Source: an uncultured bacterium
GTDB lineage: Bacteria > Cloacimonadota > Cloacimonadia > Cloacimonadales > Cloacimonadaceae
Length of the DNA stretch: 61,217 nucleotides
Direction: 5' to 3'
Assembly: GCA_938009275.1 (NCBI GenBank)
Contig: CALLHY010000033.1
Location: 1 to 61,217, forward strand
Part shown: one piece after another, positions 17,651-27,087 of the stretch
How the letters are laid out: each line of letters begins with the position of its first letter
Numbering within the stretch: position 1 is the stretch's first letter
The notes under the pieces: generated by a model
The model's input: the letters and a program-made list of their open reading frames with translations, nothing else
What the model was told of the DNA's origin: nothing
The model's database searches: none
Made by a program: the position numbers and the translations under genes

Positions 17651-18307
17651 CTATAGTCCGAACCACCCTGTGCTCTTGGCAGCAATCTGACGCACATTAA
17701 TCACCTTAAAAATATGCTCGTAGCGGTGAGTTACGCCATCTATGGTTATAGGCAGCATCAGCTTCATTTCTTTGCCATTGTAACGAACGGCTGAGGCATA
17801 ATCGGTGGGTAACAGTGGCTCACGCACGTATAATCCCAGAACGGAAGATAGTTTCACGTGATCGGCAGAGGTGATGGTTTCCACCATGTTCCCGCGGGCA
17901 GAAACCACAGATGGGGTTTGCGGCTTGTCTTTATCAGCATCCTTGGTTTTGGATATCAAAAGTCTGTGGCCGATGTTGTCGTAATCCAGATACTGCCCAC
18001 CATCCCAATCTATGGTAATAATCTTGTCTGTGGGATTGTATAAAGTTATCTCAAAGCCGTTTTCTGTGGCACTCCAAATTGTGCGCATGATGTCGTCTTC
18101 ATAGCGATATCGAACTTTATCTACCAAGGTTGTGTCTGCCACGGGGGCTTTTGCCTTGCCAATGTTTTCGTCTAAGCGGTTAACTTTAGTAAGGGCGATA
18201 TCGTACTTGGTAACCATTTTAACTGCTGCGCCATCGGTGTTGGTGGCACAGGCTGCCAGGAACAGCAGAACTATAGCTAAAGCTATGATGATAAAATACT
18301 TATTCAT
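17651..18307 (-). CDS. lipoprotein of unknown function
   Basis: The 218-residue protein has a type II signal peptide with the lipobox LAAC (cysteine 20), so it is lipid-anchored in the envelope. The mature part has an immunoglobulin-like look (ITLYNPTDKIITIDWDGGQYLD) and no recognised catalytic motif. It has its own good promoter (18339-18367) and a terminator, so it is probably transcribed alone rather than with the genes upstream. Confidence 0.75.
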   Translation of the reverse strand: MNKYFIIIALAIVLLFLAACATNTDGAAVKMVTKYDIALTKVNRLDENIGKAKAPVADTTLVDKVRYRYEDDIMRTIWSATENGFEITLYNPTDKIITIDWDGGQYLDYDNIGHRLLISKTKDADKDKPQTPSVVSARGNMVETITSADHVKLSSVLGLYVREPLLPTDYASAVRYNGKEMKLMLPITIDGVTHRYEHIFKVINVRQIAAKSTGWFGL

Positions 18308-18338
18308 GATCTCTCCAATCTGTTATTATTCTAAACTA

Positions 18339-18367
18339 ATTGTATGATAAGGTGCTAATTCTGTCAA
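18339..18367 (-). promoter_or_regulatory. sigma-70-type promoter of the 17651-18307 lipoprotein gene
   Basis: On the minus strand TTGACA (18362-18367), a 17-base spacer and TACAAT (18339-18344) lie 31 bases before the start codon. This is the best consensus match seen in the window. Confidence 0.7.
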
Positions 18368-18382
18368 GCTGTTAATTTGATG

Positions 18383-18973
18383 CTACTCGGAAACCAGAGC
18401 AGTTAGGCCGGCATCACAGATCGTTTTGGGCTTAATCTCCAGGGCTAGCTCGCGGGGAATGCTGATGCTGCATACCGCGCTGCCAATGATGTAGCCAATA
18501 ATGTTGCCAGCTTGCATATCTGCGCTGTCGATCTGCTGGAGATGTGAAGATTCAAATCTGAAGATCAGATTATGCCCCTTATATTGAAGCTTAATGGTGC
18601 CATTATCCCACTGTGCACTATCGTGGGGGCTACGGATTTCTATGTAGTCTATCGGGCTTTTTCCTATTCGGACTAGGGTGTAGTCAGGAGCAGTCTTGAT
18701 GCTGCGAACTCTTCCGGTAACAGGCGATAGCAGTAGGTTGCCATCGGGAATGATAAGTTTCTGCTTACATCTGAAGTTTGCTGCAACCACTCTGAACCAA
18801 ACAAATGAGAGGATTGCCAGAATCAGTGAGGGATAGTGGTAAAAAAAAAGCGGAAGCAGAATACTGATCATGAAAGATAAAGCCAGCAAGGCCAAAGACG
18901 GCACTTGCCGGCGAATTTGTTGTTTCTTAAGCTCATTAAGGAGCTTAAGCTCTGTAATAATTGTTTTTGGCAT
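18383..18973 (-). CDS. membrane protein with a carrier-like beta domain
   Basis: The 196-residue protein has two predicted membrane helices (about 25-65). The C-terminal domain begins LLLSPVTGRVRSIK and ends with the glycine-rich DMQAGNIIGYIIGSAVCSISIP. The layout recalls phosphatidylserine-decarboxylase-like or biotinyl-like barrels, but no decarboxylase cleavage motif could be confirmed. No function is assigned. It is 6 bases after the DUF2147 gene, at the end of the operon. Confidence 0.6.
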   Translation of the reverse strand: MPKTIITELKLLNELKKQQIRRQVPSLALLALSFMISILLPLFFYHYPSLILAILSFVWFRVVAANFRCKQKLIIPDGNLLLSPVTGRVRSIKTAPDYTLVRIGKSPIDYIEIRSPHDSAQWDNGTIKLQYKGHNLIFRFESSHLQQIDSADMQAGNIIGYIIGSAVCSISIPRELALEIKPKTICDAGLTALVSE

Positions 18974-18979
18974 TAGTGG

Positions 18980-19429
18980 CTATTTAGTGGTGCGTGTCCA
19001 TGTATCGGTTCTACCTACCAGAGATACACCGATAAAGCCACGTAAGGCAAGAGTATTGTTGTTGGTCAATTCGGCTTTGGCAGAATATGTCTTTCCGCTT
19101 TTTGGGTCATATATCTTGCCATTCACATACTTAGTTTTGCCATCAGAAGTTAATCCTGTTAAGATCACTAAGTCCATTATGGGGCGTTTCTTTAGCTTAT
19201 CATCTGGATTTTTGCTATCGAGCTTTGGTTTGCCACTGGCATCATTGGGCTCTTTCAGCCAGATTATCTTACCTGCGAAGCTGCCATTCTTGGTTTCGTA
19301 AATCTCAATCTTGCTGGATTTTTCGCCATTGAACCATACTCCGGTAATGCGATCACTCTCTTTTTGGGCAAACAGGGCAAGAGGTAATAGCATAAGTATT
19401 GCTAAGGTTATTAGGATTGTGCTTTTCAT
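18980..19429 (-). CDS. exported DUF2147 protein
   Basis: The 149-residue protein has a signal peptide (about 1-22) and the full DUF2147 pattern: GVWFNGEKSSKIEIYETKNG, GKIIWLKEP, KNPDDKLKKRPIMDLVIL, GKIYDPKSGKTYSAKAEL and RGFIGVSLVGRTDTW. The family is a small periplasmic beta-barrel-like domain of unknown function, sometimes linked to stress. It is 13 bases after purB. Confidence 0.88.
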   Translation of the reverse strand: MKSTILITLAILMLLPLALFAQKESDRITGVWFNGEKSSKIEIYETKNGSFAGKIIWLKEPNDASGKPKLDSKNPDDKLKKRPIMDLVILTGLTSDGKTKYVNGKIYDPKSGKTYSAKAELTNNNTLALRGFIGVSLVGRTDTWTRTTK

Positions 19430-19442
19430 GTAATCTCCTTGC

Positions 19443-20738
19443 TTAGATAATGCCGCAACGTTTTAGGACATAATCCACATTGCGGATATAGCGATCATAG
19501 GAAAAGATATCCCTGATCTCAGTTTCAGACAATGATGCAGTAATCTCTTCGTTGGCAAGCACCAGCGAGAGGAAATCACTGCCGGTATCCCAGCTTTTCA
19601 TAGCCTCAGTTTGTACCAATTGGTATGCCTTCTCGCGGCTAATCCCACTATTGGTCAGGTGTAGTAACAAGGCTTGAGAAAAAACCAGTCCATTGGTCAT
19701 TTCAATGTTCTTTTTCATGTTATCCGGGAATACTGTCAGGTTTTCAATTAACTGGCAGCACTTGCCTATCATGTAATGAGTAAGGATGCATGAGTCTGGC
19801 AAAATAATACGCTCAACGCTGGAATGAGAAATGTCTCTTTCGTGCCATAGGGCATTATTTTCGAAGCCACTGGCGGCATTACTCCTTAGCACTCGTGCCA
19901 GTCCGCAAAGCTGTTCGCTTACAATTGGATTACGCTTATGAGGCATGGCAGACGAGCCTTTTTGTCCAGAGCTGAAGTTCTCCTCTGCCTCGCGAACTTC
20001 AGTTCTCTGCAAATGCCTGATCTCGAGCGCAATTTTCTCTATTGACGAGCCTATCAAGGCCAGGACTGCCAGGAAGTGTGCGTGTCTGTCGCGTTGTATA
20101 ACTTGGGTGGATACATTGGCAGGCTTTAGTCCAAGGTATTTACAGGCTTGAGCTTCAATTTCCGGGCTTAGGTGAGCAAAGTTACCCACAGCTCCAGAAA
20201 ACTGACCTACACTGATCTCTTCAATGGCATTGCTCAGGCGTTCAAGGTTGCGCTTGCTTTCTTCGAACCACAGGGCAAACTTCAGCCCAAAAGAGGTGGG
20301 TTCAGCATGGATGCCGTGCGAACGCCCCATACACAGAGTGTTGCGATATTGACGAGCTTTCAGCTTTAATATCTCCGCCATGCGGCTTAGTTCGCTAAGA
20401 ATTAGCTCTCCCGCACCCTTAAGCTGCATTGCTGTAGCAGTATCCAATACATCAGAAGATGTCATACCATAATGAATCCAGCGTGAGGAAGGCCCAACAT
20501 ACTCGGCAACATTGGTTAAAAAAGCTATTACATCATGCTTGGTAATCAGTTCAAGTTCGTCTATACGGTTAGCGTCAAAATCAGCTTTTTCATTTATTGC
20601 CATCCAGTCAGCATCCGGGATAATGCCCTGCCCGTGCATTGCTCTACAGGCAGCAAGCTCAACTTCCAGCCAGCATTCATACCTGTTTTCTGATGTCCAT
20701 ATTCTTTGCATTTCCGGATTTGAATAACGTTGGATCAT
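19443..20738 (-). CDS. purB: adenylosuccinate lyase
   Basis: Cytoplasmic purine enzyme. It cleaves adenylosuccinate to AMP and SAICAR to AICAR, releasing fumarate. Its 431 residues match the Bacillus-type length. Motifs are MIQRYSNPEMQRIW at the start, GMTSSDVLDTA, GRSHGIHAEPTSFG and the fumarase-superfamily signature GSSAMPHKRNPI. It is 6 bases downstream of a lipoprotein gene, within the long minus-strand run. Confidence 0.97.
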   Translation of the reverse strand: MIQRYSNPEMQRIWTSENRYECWLEVELAACRAMHGQGIIPDADWMAINEKADFDANRIDELELITKHDVIAFLTNVAEYVGPSSRWIHYGMTSSDVLDTATAMQLKGAGELILSELSRMAEILKLKARQYRNTLCMGRSHGIHAEPTSFGLKFALWFEESKRNLERLSNAIEEISVGQFSGAVGNFAHLSPEIEAQACKYLGLKPANVSTQVIQRDRHAHFLAVLALIGSSIEKIALEIRHLQRTEVREAEENFSSGQKGSSAMPHKRNPIVSEQLCGLARVLRSNAASGFENNALWHERDISHSSVERIILPDSCILTHYMIGKCCQLIENLTVFPDNMKKNIEMTNGLVFSQALLLHLTNSGISREKAYQLVQTEAMKSWDTGSDFLSLVLANEEITASLSETEIRDIFSYDRYIRNVDYVLKRCGII

Positions 20739-20744
20739 GTATAT

Positions 20745-21488
20745 TTACCTCTTGTTTCTTAGAAAGTCTTTTATTAGCTGTTTCAAGTTCATTTCCGAGC
20801 CATCCCATTGGAATGTTGATGTGGATTTGGGCAGTGGTACTATCTCTGGTTCGATGTACTTAATCTCATCAAAGATCAGCCTGATGCTCATATCATCCGG
20901 GCCCCTAATTTCTAATTCAGATAGAGAGCTATTGTTGTATACGGCTTTCAATTCGGAGTTGCTTTTTGTATCTAAAACCTTGTCCAAACGGAAGTCCTTT
21001 AGAAAGCTAACTTTTAGCCCATCAATTTCAAGCATGTAAGTAGCAATGATGCTTTGCCCATATCTTGCCATGAGTGAATCGGAAAAGGCAAAAAGACCAA
21101 AGCTGTTGGAGGGGATCATATCGTTGGGACTAAGCATCTCGAGCATTGGCAGCATGGGAGAAGCAAAGGAAGTATAGTTACCGGTATAAAAGCTTAGCAG
21201 CGGTTTTGCGCCCGCGCCCATCAGCCCACCATCAAGGATGTCCAGGCGAAACTGATCCTTATTTTTAGCAGCGAAGAACATCTTACGCAGAGCAAGCCCC
21301 ATATAGGATATCTCTGCAATACCATGACTATCGAAGCTTTCCCATTTCTTTAGTTCTTGTCTCAGCAGCTTTTGTTTATCGCTTGGTCTTGGCCCAGCGC
21401 ACCCACTAAGAAGCATGATGCTTAGCAGGATATGCAAGATCAACACCTTAGTAAGGTATCGCGTAGTAATAAACTTATATCGGGTCAT
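20745..21488 (-). CDS. lipoprotein, LolB/DUF4292-like
   Basis: The 247-residue protein has a lipobox LSGC near residue 30, so it is lipid-anchored. The mature part starts with a charged helix and then ISYMGLALRKMFFAAKNKDQFRLDILDG. This is the strand-rich pattern seen in LolA/LolB-fold lipoproteins that shuttle lipoproteins to the outer membrane. Assignment is by pattern only. It lies directly downstream of lgt, which would make sense for a lipoprotein-sorting protein. Confidence 0.6.
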   Translation of the reverse strand: MTRYKFITTRYLTKVLILHILLSIMLLSGCAGPRPSDKQKLLRQELKKWESFDSHGIAEISYMGLALRKMFFAAKNKDQFRLDILDGGLMGAGAKPLLSFYTGNYTSFASPMLPMLEMLSPNDMIPSNSFGLFAFSDSLMARYGQSIIATYMLEIDGLKVSFLKDFRLDKVLDTKSNSELKAVYNNSSLSELEIRGPDDMSIRLIFDEIKYIEPEIVPLPKSTSTFQWDGSEMNLKQLIKDFLRNKR

Positions 21489-21494
21489 ACTTTG

Positions 21495-22310
21495 TTAAGT
21501 TCTAGCTGGGGAGTTATGGTTAATCTTCCAAATTCCAATAGCTGCAACTAATATCATAAGAAAGCTAAGGAATGCACCTATACTCATGAATCCAAAGATA
21601 AAGCCAAACTTCTCATAAAACATGATGTCGTCAGGCTCTCTAACAAACTCAATAAGGAAGCGAAACACGCCATATAGTCCAATAAAGCTATAGAACACCA
21701 GCCCGTCTTTTTTTAGCTTCTTCAGTAGGAAATATCCAACGGCGCATAACACTACCCCTTCCAGAAAGAACTCATACAACTGGGTGGGATGGCGGGGAAC
21801 ACCATCTGAACCAGGGAAGATCATTGCCCAAGGTACCGATGTCGGCTTGCCCCATAGCTCAGCATTTATGAAGTTGCCCAATCTCCCCAGCCCCAATCCA
21901 ATTGCTACTAGCGGGATGGCGGCATCAGCAAGCGCATAGAAGCTTAGCTTTTGCTTGCGTGCATAGAGGATGCCTGCTACGATAACGCCGATAGCACCTC
22001 CATGAAAGCTCATGCCTCCTGCCCAGGTTACTAATATCATAAGTGGATGTTGGATGTAGTATACTAGATTATAAAACACCACATAACCGAGCCTTCCTCC
22101 AGCTATAACACCTACCATCACATAGAATATTGCGGATTCATATTGCTCTCGGTTAAGCTTGATATTCCGCAGCTTAAGGTTATATCGATACAGAAAATAG
22201 GCGATGATGAAGCTTAGCACATAAAAGAAGCCATACCAGCGTACCTGCATCGGGTAGCCAAATAGGTTGAATCTCACGATGTCGGGACTGATATTTGGAT
22301 AGGCTATCAT
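21495..22310 (-). CDS. lgt: prolipoprotein diacylglyceryl transferase
   Basis: Inner-membrane enzyme that transfers diacylglycerol from phosphatidylglycerol to the lipobox cysteine. It has 271 residues and about seven membrane helices. Family motifs are VRWYGFFY, GGRLGYVVFYN, MSFHGGAIG, the signature GRLGNFINAELWGKPT and RHPTQLYE. Its start overlaps the etfB stop by four bases. It would process the lipoproteins encoded in this window. Confidence 0.96.
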   Translation of the reverse strand: MIAYPNISPDIVRFNLFGYPMQVRWYGFFYVLSFIIAYFLYRYNLKLRNIKLNREQYESAIFYVMVGVIAGGRLGYVVFYNLVYYIQHPLMILVTWAGGMSFHGGAIGVIVAGILYARKQKLSFYALADAAIPLVAIGLGLGRLGNFINAELWGKPTSVPWAMIFPGSDGVPRHPTQLYEFFLEGVVLCAVGYFLLKKLKKDGLVFYSFIGLYGVFRFLIEFVREPDDIMFYEKFGFIFGFMSIGAFLSFLMILVAAIGIWKINHNSPART

Positions 22311-23092
22311 CTTTTGCTCATCTCACTAAGGCGTTTTACTATTAGTTCCACGGCTTCATCGGCAGGGCCGTCAAACTTCTCTACCTGCTTCTCGTGATGC
22401 GGCGAAAAGATATTCATAACCTGTGTAGGCGAGCCATTAAGGCCAATCTCTTTTTCGTCCAGGCCCAAGTCGTCACAGTTCCACACCTTCAGCTCTGCAG
22501 TTTTTGCATTCTTTTTCCCACGTAGGGAGGGTAAGCGAGGAGTATTAATCTCTTTTACTACCGATATGACAGCCGGAAGCTTCATTTCCACACGGTCATA
22601 GCCGTCTTCCATAAGCCGCTGCACGGTTGCCTTACCGCAATCGATCGCTTCAATCTTTCTTACAAAGCAGGTTTGCGGGATGTTCAGATGCGCCGCTATT
22701 CCTGCGCCAACCTGAGCTGTATCGCCATCAATAGCCTGTTGTCCGGTAAGAATAAGTGTGAATTCCCCCAGCTTTCTGATAGCGGCTGCCAGGGTAAGGC
22801 TGGTTGCCCAGGTATCGGCTCCGGCAAAGCGCCTATCGGATAGCAGGATAATGTTATCCACGCCCAAAGACACAGCCTCACGCAGGGTTGGCTCGCACTG
22901 GGGCGGTCCCATGCTGATTGCGGTGATAGTGCCGCCATTAGCCTCTTTAAGGCGGACTGCTTCTTCTATGGCATAGGTATCGAAGGGGTTTAAGATGCTT
23001 TCCACCCCTTCGCGAACCAATGTGTTTGTTTTGGGATCAATCTTGATCTCGGTAGTATTGGGGACTTGTTTTATGCATACAATATAATGCAC
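22307..23092 (-). CDS. etfB: electron transfer flavoprotein, beta subunit
   Basis: The 261-residue AMP/FAD-binding subunit of ETF, which passes electrons between acyl-CoA or related dehydrogenases and other carriers. Motifs are MHYIVCIKQVPNTTEIKID at the start, NPFDTYAIEEAVRLKE, the GQQAIDGDTAQVG nucleotide region and LPAVISVVKEINTPRLPSLRGK. The alpha subunit normally follows directly; here lgt follows and no etfA is in the window. The partner must be elsewhere or missing. Confidence 0.93.
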   Translation of the reverse strand: MHYIVCIKQVPNTTEIKIDPKTNTLVREGVESILNPFDTYAIEEAVRLKEANGGTITAISMGPPQCEPTLREAVSLGVDNIILLSDRRFAGADTWATSLTLAAAIRKLGEFTLILTGQQAIDGDTAQVGAGIAAHLNIPQTCFVRKIEAIDCGKATVQRLMEDGYDRVEMKLPAVISVVKEINTPRLPSLRGKKNAKTAELKVWNCDDLGLDEKEIGLNGSPTQVMNIFSPHHEKQVEKFDGPADEAVELIVKRLSEMSKR

Positions 23093-23103
23093 GGCAACTC
23101 CTC

Positions 23104-24207
23104 TTAGTTACAAAATTCCTTTATTGTGTTGCAGACATAGTCTTTCTGCTCGTTGCTGAGCTCGGGATAGATAGGTATTGAGAGCACTTTCTGCGCCATT
23201 TCTTCTGAGATAGGCAGATCACCAGGCTTGTATCCAAGCGAACTGAAGCATTCTTGAATATGCAAAGGCAACGGATAATATACAGCGCAACCAATTCCTT
23301 TTGCCTGCAAGTGTGCCATTAGCTCATCACGTTTATCGCAAATCAGGGTGTACTGGTTATAGATGGTTACAGCTTTCTCGTGGATGTATGGAGTTTGAAT
23401 ACCCTTTACACCGCTTAGCTTGGCATTGTAGTAATCGGCATTAGCTCTGCGTCCCTTGCTCCATCCTTCCAGGGCATCAAGTTTTACGCTAAGGATAGCA
23501 GCCTGCATGGTATCAATGCGGCTATTCAAGCCAACCCATTTGTGATAATACTTGGGGTTTTCGCCATGCACGCGCAATTGCTTTAGTGCGGCTGCAAGGT
23601 CATTGTCATTGGTGAGGCACATACCAGCATCGCCCATAGCTCCCAGGTTTTTGGATGGGAAAAAGCTAAGGGTGCCAATGTCGCCAAAAGAGCAGCTCAT
23701 TTTACCATTCCAGGTGCTGCCAATTCCCTGGGCATTATCTTCTATCACTTTCAGATTATGCTTATTGGCTATGGCCATAATCGACTCCATATCGGCGCAT
23801 TGACCAAACAAGTGCACTGGCATGATGGCTTTGGTATTGGGAGTGATAGCTGCTTCAATCTTGCTGGGGTCTAAGTTAAAAGTCTTTGGATCGATATCCA
23901 CGAATACTGGCCTGGCAAAATTGCGCCAGATAGAAGATGCAGTGGCAAAGAAAGTGAAGGGAGTGGTTATTACTTCATCTCCTTCGCCGATGCCCAATGC
24001 CTTTATGGCCAAAACCAGGGCATCTGTTCCAGAAGCGCATCCGATTGCGTGCTTTATGCCCAGATAGGCTGCCATCTTTTCTTCAAATTCTTTCACTTGT
24101 GGCCCCATTATGTAATGATGGTCGGCATAAACTCGCTCCATCGCTTCTCTAATCTTCGGCATCAAGGGTTCATACTGTGCATGTAAATCCAGCATCGGAA
24201 CTTTCAT
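23104..24207 (-). CDS. DegT/DnrJ/EryC1-family sugar aminotransferase
   Basis: PLP-dependent aminotransferase of 367 residues that makes amino sugars for surface polysaccharide from a nucleotide-linked keto-sugar. Visible are CASGTDALVLAIKALGIG, TPFTFFATASSI, EDNAQGIGSTWNGK and the PLP lysine K186 in FFPSKNLGAMGDAG. Start: ATG with AAGGAG upstream; a longer open frame reaches into the SLBB gene but is not supported. It follows an SLBB exporter and an epimerase, together forming a polysaccharide set. The exact sugar is unknown. Confidence 0.9.
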   Translation of the reverse strand: MKVPMLDLHAQYEPLMPKIREAMERVYADHHYIMGPQVKEFEEKMAAYLGIKHAIGCASGTDALVLAIKALGIGEGDEVITTPFTFFATASSIWRNFARPVFVDIDPKTFNLDPSKIEAAITPNTKAIMPVHLFGQCADMESIMAIANKHNLKVIEDNAQGIGSTWNGKMSCSFGDIGTLSFFPSKNLGAMGDAGMCLTNDNDLAAALKQLRVHGENPKYYHKWVGLNSRIDTMQAAILSVKLDALEGWSKGRRANADYYNAKLSGVKGIQTPYIHEKAVTIYNQYTLICDKRDELMAHLQAKGIGCAVYYPLPLHIQECFSSLGYKPGDLPISEEMAQKVLSIPIYPELSNEQKDYVCNTIKEFCN

Positions 24208-24221
24208 TATTCCATCTCCTT

Positions 24222-25598
24222 CTATTCTGTGCTGAGGGCTCGAAGCCCCACAATTATTGTTATTACTGATGATAATAGGGTTATGCCATCCTTTATGTCC
24301 ATCCACATAGATCGGTCGGATTGGCTGGGGACGAATACAGTGTCACCTGGCAGAATGCTTACTTTTTTATTTGGTTTTATCCAGTTACCGCTGTCTCCTC
24401 TAATCAATCTACCCTTGCCATGCTTACGGTTATTGGTATAGCCGCCGGCTGCTTCGATATAATAGTCCCAGTTTGCACCTTCTTTCCAGGGGATCAGCCC
24501 AGGATGGCGAACCTGACCGCTTACCCATACCATTTGCATTAGCTCCGGCACAAACACACAATCCCCATCGCGAAGAATCAGATTATGCTCTTTACCTTCA
24601 CTGGCAGCAAAGCTCCTCATATCTAGGCTATATTTACCCTTCAATTGTTGGAGGTTGGTACGCAGATACGAATACTCAATTGGGGTCATATCGCTCATAC
24701 TGCGTTGCATCAGGTTTTGCAAAAATGAGTCTAACTTCCCGTTTATATGAGAGTTATATATTATCAGATTGTTTATGTCTGCCTTGGGGTTTAGCCCCCC
24801 TGCCTGCTGTAAGATGTCCGAAAGCTTATGATCTTTGCCAATAATGTAAATGCCTGGGTTCTTAACCTGCCCCAAAACGTTCACTTTGCTTCGGTTTGTT
24901 ACTTCGAAGATTTGGGGGATTACTACGTTATCACCCGCTTGCAGCTCAAAGCCGTACTTCGCGGGGTCATTAAGCAGGTCAAGTGTGATGATGCTGAAGT
25001 CTATCTTGTTTGCAGCAAACCGATAAACATGCACAGAGCTTAAGTCTGCGTCATAGGCTGTCCCTTTGGCAAGGGCAAGAATGTGCTCCAGATGGTCACC
25101 CTTAATCAGCTCAATCTCCCCGGGGATATTTACTGCACCAGTAACGTTAACCATTTGTTTTGAAGGAGATAGTATTACCACGTCACCGTCCTTCAGATAT
25201 GGATTTTGGCTTAAATCTCCCATGCGCATAAACTTTAGCAAGTCATAAGAAGTGCTTATGCCGTTACGGACAAGCAGAACAGATCGGAGAGCCTGGTTCT
25301 TGGCAAAGCCCAGATTTACGCTCTTTACACTGCTCATACCTGGTAACTTAGGATCAGTGGTTGCCATAGAGGGAATCTCATTCAAGTGACCAGCGGGGCT
25401 TGTTTCAGTTATGGCAGCCTTGTTTGCAAGTGCTATAGCATCAGATAATCTACTTGTAGGCAATACGGGATACACTCCCGGCACTTCCACAAAGCCAGTT
25501 ACACTAACGGAGTTCATGATGCTAAAGTCGGGTACCTTATCTTCTGCAAACAGCAGAGCTGAAAGCAGTAATAGCATTAGCAGGAGCTTAATCTTCAT
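24222..25598 (-). CDS. polysaccharide-export-type protein with SLBB domains
   Basis: The 458-residue protein has a signal peptide (about 1-18), several repeated SLBB beta-grasp units (for example VTGFVEVPGVYPVLPTSRLSDAI, VTGAVNIPGEIELIKGDHLEHIL, VLGQVKNPGIYIIGKDHKLSDILQQAGG and VSGQVRHPGLIPW) and a C-terminal hydrophobic helix (ITLLSSVITIIVGL). SLBB repeats occur in Wza-type outer-membrane exporters of polysaccharide. It overlaps the epimerase gene by 11 bases and precedes the aminotransferase. Confidence 0.83.
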   Translation of the reverse strand: MKIKLLLMLLLLSALLFAEDKVPDFSIMNSVSVTGFVEVPGVYPVLPTSRLSDAIALANKAAITETSPAGHLNEIPSMATTDPKLPGMSSVKSVNLGFAKNQALRSVLLVRNGISTSYDLLKFMRMGDLSQNPYLKDGDVVILSPSKQMVNVTGAVNIPGEIELIKGDHLEHILALAKGTAYDADLSSVHVYRFAANKIDFSIITLDLLNDPAKYGFELQAGDNVVIPQIFEVTNRSKVNVLGQVKNPGIYIIGKDHKLSDILQQAGGLNPKADINNLIIYNSHINGKLDSFLQNLMQRSMSDMTPIEYSYLRTNLQQLKGKYSLDMRSFAASEGKEHNLILRDGDCVFVPELMQMVWVSGQVRHPGLIPWKEGANWDYYIEAAGGYTNNRKHGKGRLIRGDSGNWIKPNKKVSILPGDTVFVPSQSDRSMWMDIKDGITLLSSVITIIVGLRALSTE

Positions 25599-26547
25599 AA
25601 TACTTTATCATTCGGTTTATGATGTCGTCTAGCTTGTATTGGGGTTCATAGCCGATGGCTTTATTAATCTTACTTAAGTCCGGCATCCGGTTCATCATAT
25701 CTTCAAAACCCTCTTCAAAGGCATCTTCATAGCTCATAAACTCAATGCGGGATTTGCTATTGCACATCTGTTTAACTTTTGCAGCAAGGTCTTTTATCGA
25801 AATGGATTCTGTGTTACCCACGTTATAAATCTCTCCCGCACATTCCGGTGTGCTCATTAGCTTTACAAAGGCAGAAACAACGTCGGACACATCGGCAAAA
25901 CAGCGGGTTTGCTCTCCACTGCCATAAACTACTATTGGTTGATCCAACAGCGCGGCTTTTATAAATTTGGGCACCACCATGCCATATTGACCGCTTTGAC
26001 GAGGCCCAACGGTATTGAAGCAGCGGACAATAACCACCGGAAGCTTCTTTTCACGGTAAAAAGCCAATGCCATAAATTCATCTATAGCTTTGCTGCAGCT
26101 ATAGCCCCAACGGCTGATATGAGTGGATCCAAGCAATCTATCGTCCTGTTCGGCAAAGGGGACATTCTCGCTCTTGCCGTATATTTCGGAGGTGGATGTT
26201 ATGAGCACCTTGGCTTTGAATTTGTTACATAGCTCCAGCACGTTATCGGTGCCAACGATATTTGTTTTTAGAGACAAAAGCGGATTTTCAATGATGTATT
26301 TTACGCCCACTGCAGCAGCAAGATGATAAACCTGATTGCAGCCTTCTACCAGCTTCTCCATCAATTCGCGGTTCAGGATGCTGCCAATGGTTAAGTGAAA
26401 CTTAGGGTGATCCTTAAAGGTTTCTATGTTTTCCAGTCTGCCAGTGGAGAGATTGTCTATTACATAAACAGTGTGTCCCTCACCCAAAAGCCTTTCTGCC
26501 AAATGCGAACCGATGAATCCGGCACCGCCTGTAATAAGGATTTTCAT
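25588..26547 (-). CDS. NAD-dependent nucleotide-sugar epimerase/dehydratase
   Basis: Extended short-chain dehydrogenase of 319 residues that acts on a nucleotide sugar. The Rossmann motif GGAGFIG is at 7-13, the catalytic tyrosine and lysine are Y149 and K153 (WGYSCSK), and STSEIYG supplies the serine/threonine. The NTVGPRQSGQYGMVVPKFI region resembles UDP-glucuronate decarboxylases and GDP/dTDP-sugar dehydratases; the precise substrate is not decidable. Start: ATG of MKILITGG, four codons inside the longest frame. It is the first gene of the long minus-strand run. Confidence 0.88.
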   Translation of the reverse strand: MKILITGGAGFIGSHLAERLLGEGHTVYVIDNLSTGRLENIETFKDHPKFHLTIGSILNRELMEKLVEGCNQVYHLAAAVGVKYIIENPLLSLKTNIVGTDNVLELCNKFKAKVLITSTSEIYGKSENVPFAEQDDRLLGSTHISRWGYSCSKAIDEFMALAFYREKKLPVVIVRCFNTVGPRQSGQYGMVVPKFIKAALLDQPIVVYGSGEQTRCFADVSDVVSAFVKLMSTPECAGEIYNVGNTESISIKDLAAKVKQMCNSKSRIEFMSYEDAFEEGFEDMMNRMPDLSKINKAIGYEPQYKLDDIINRMIKYYED

Positions 26548-27087
26548 TCTATACTCCAAATTCTATCATTAAAGGCATTGTCTAATTTTGCTTTGCAAGG
26601 CAGCATGATTTATTGGCTGTTATTTTGTCAATGAGAAAGTCTTTAGCCTGCTGCCAAACAAATAAGTGACACCTTCATAATACTGGGGGTGGACAAAAAC
26701 CTAAAAAGGTGGACAAAAATGCGATAAAAATGCGAGGAAACGAAAAAGACAAGGTGAAGAGGCTCTGTAAACCTCAAAACGCAAGTAGCAAACTGAATCG
26801 GCAAGAGAAAAGAGAGCTCGCATCTTAGCTTTCCAAAGCTACGAGTAAACGTATCAACCACTTTCTTAAGGGAAAGGGGGATAAACAGCGTACTGGCACA
26901 CGCTGATGCGGCCACTACCAATGCTTCAACCCTTGAAGTAAGGGTAAGGGTTATAAACCAACCACTGAGGACACTGAGAACACAGAGAGGGAAACTCGTA
27001 TCGTAGCTTTCCAAAGCTACACCAAAACGTATCAGCTATTTTCTTAAGGGAAAAGGGGGGTAAATAGGTGCGGGCGCACGCCGATGC
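26548..27087. other. intergenic region before the CRISPR array
   Basis: No gene is visible. It holds two diverged copies of a 65-base unit (26822-26886, 27000-27066) and an accgag-rich segment at about 26965-26995 (cactgagaacacagagaggg) that recurs near 40632-40662 on the other side of the array. Because the degenerate repeat is at the right end of the array, any CRISPR leader would lie here, next to 27088. No obvious AT-rich leader is seen. Confidence 0.5.
26822..27066. repeat. two direct copies of a 65-base unit, family A
   Basis: Units at 26822-26886 and 27000-27066 share the order agctttccaaagct, cgtatca, ttcttaaggga and a G-run. The gtagctttccaaagctac part is itself an inverted repeat. 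Related units lie beyond the right end of the array at about 40670-40777, so the family brackets the CRISPR locus. Confidence 0.6.

Noticed and set aside
26643..27014. A 123-codon minus-strand frame
   Set aside because: It crosses the repeated family A units and has no protein-like pattern or ribosome-binding site.
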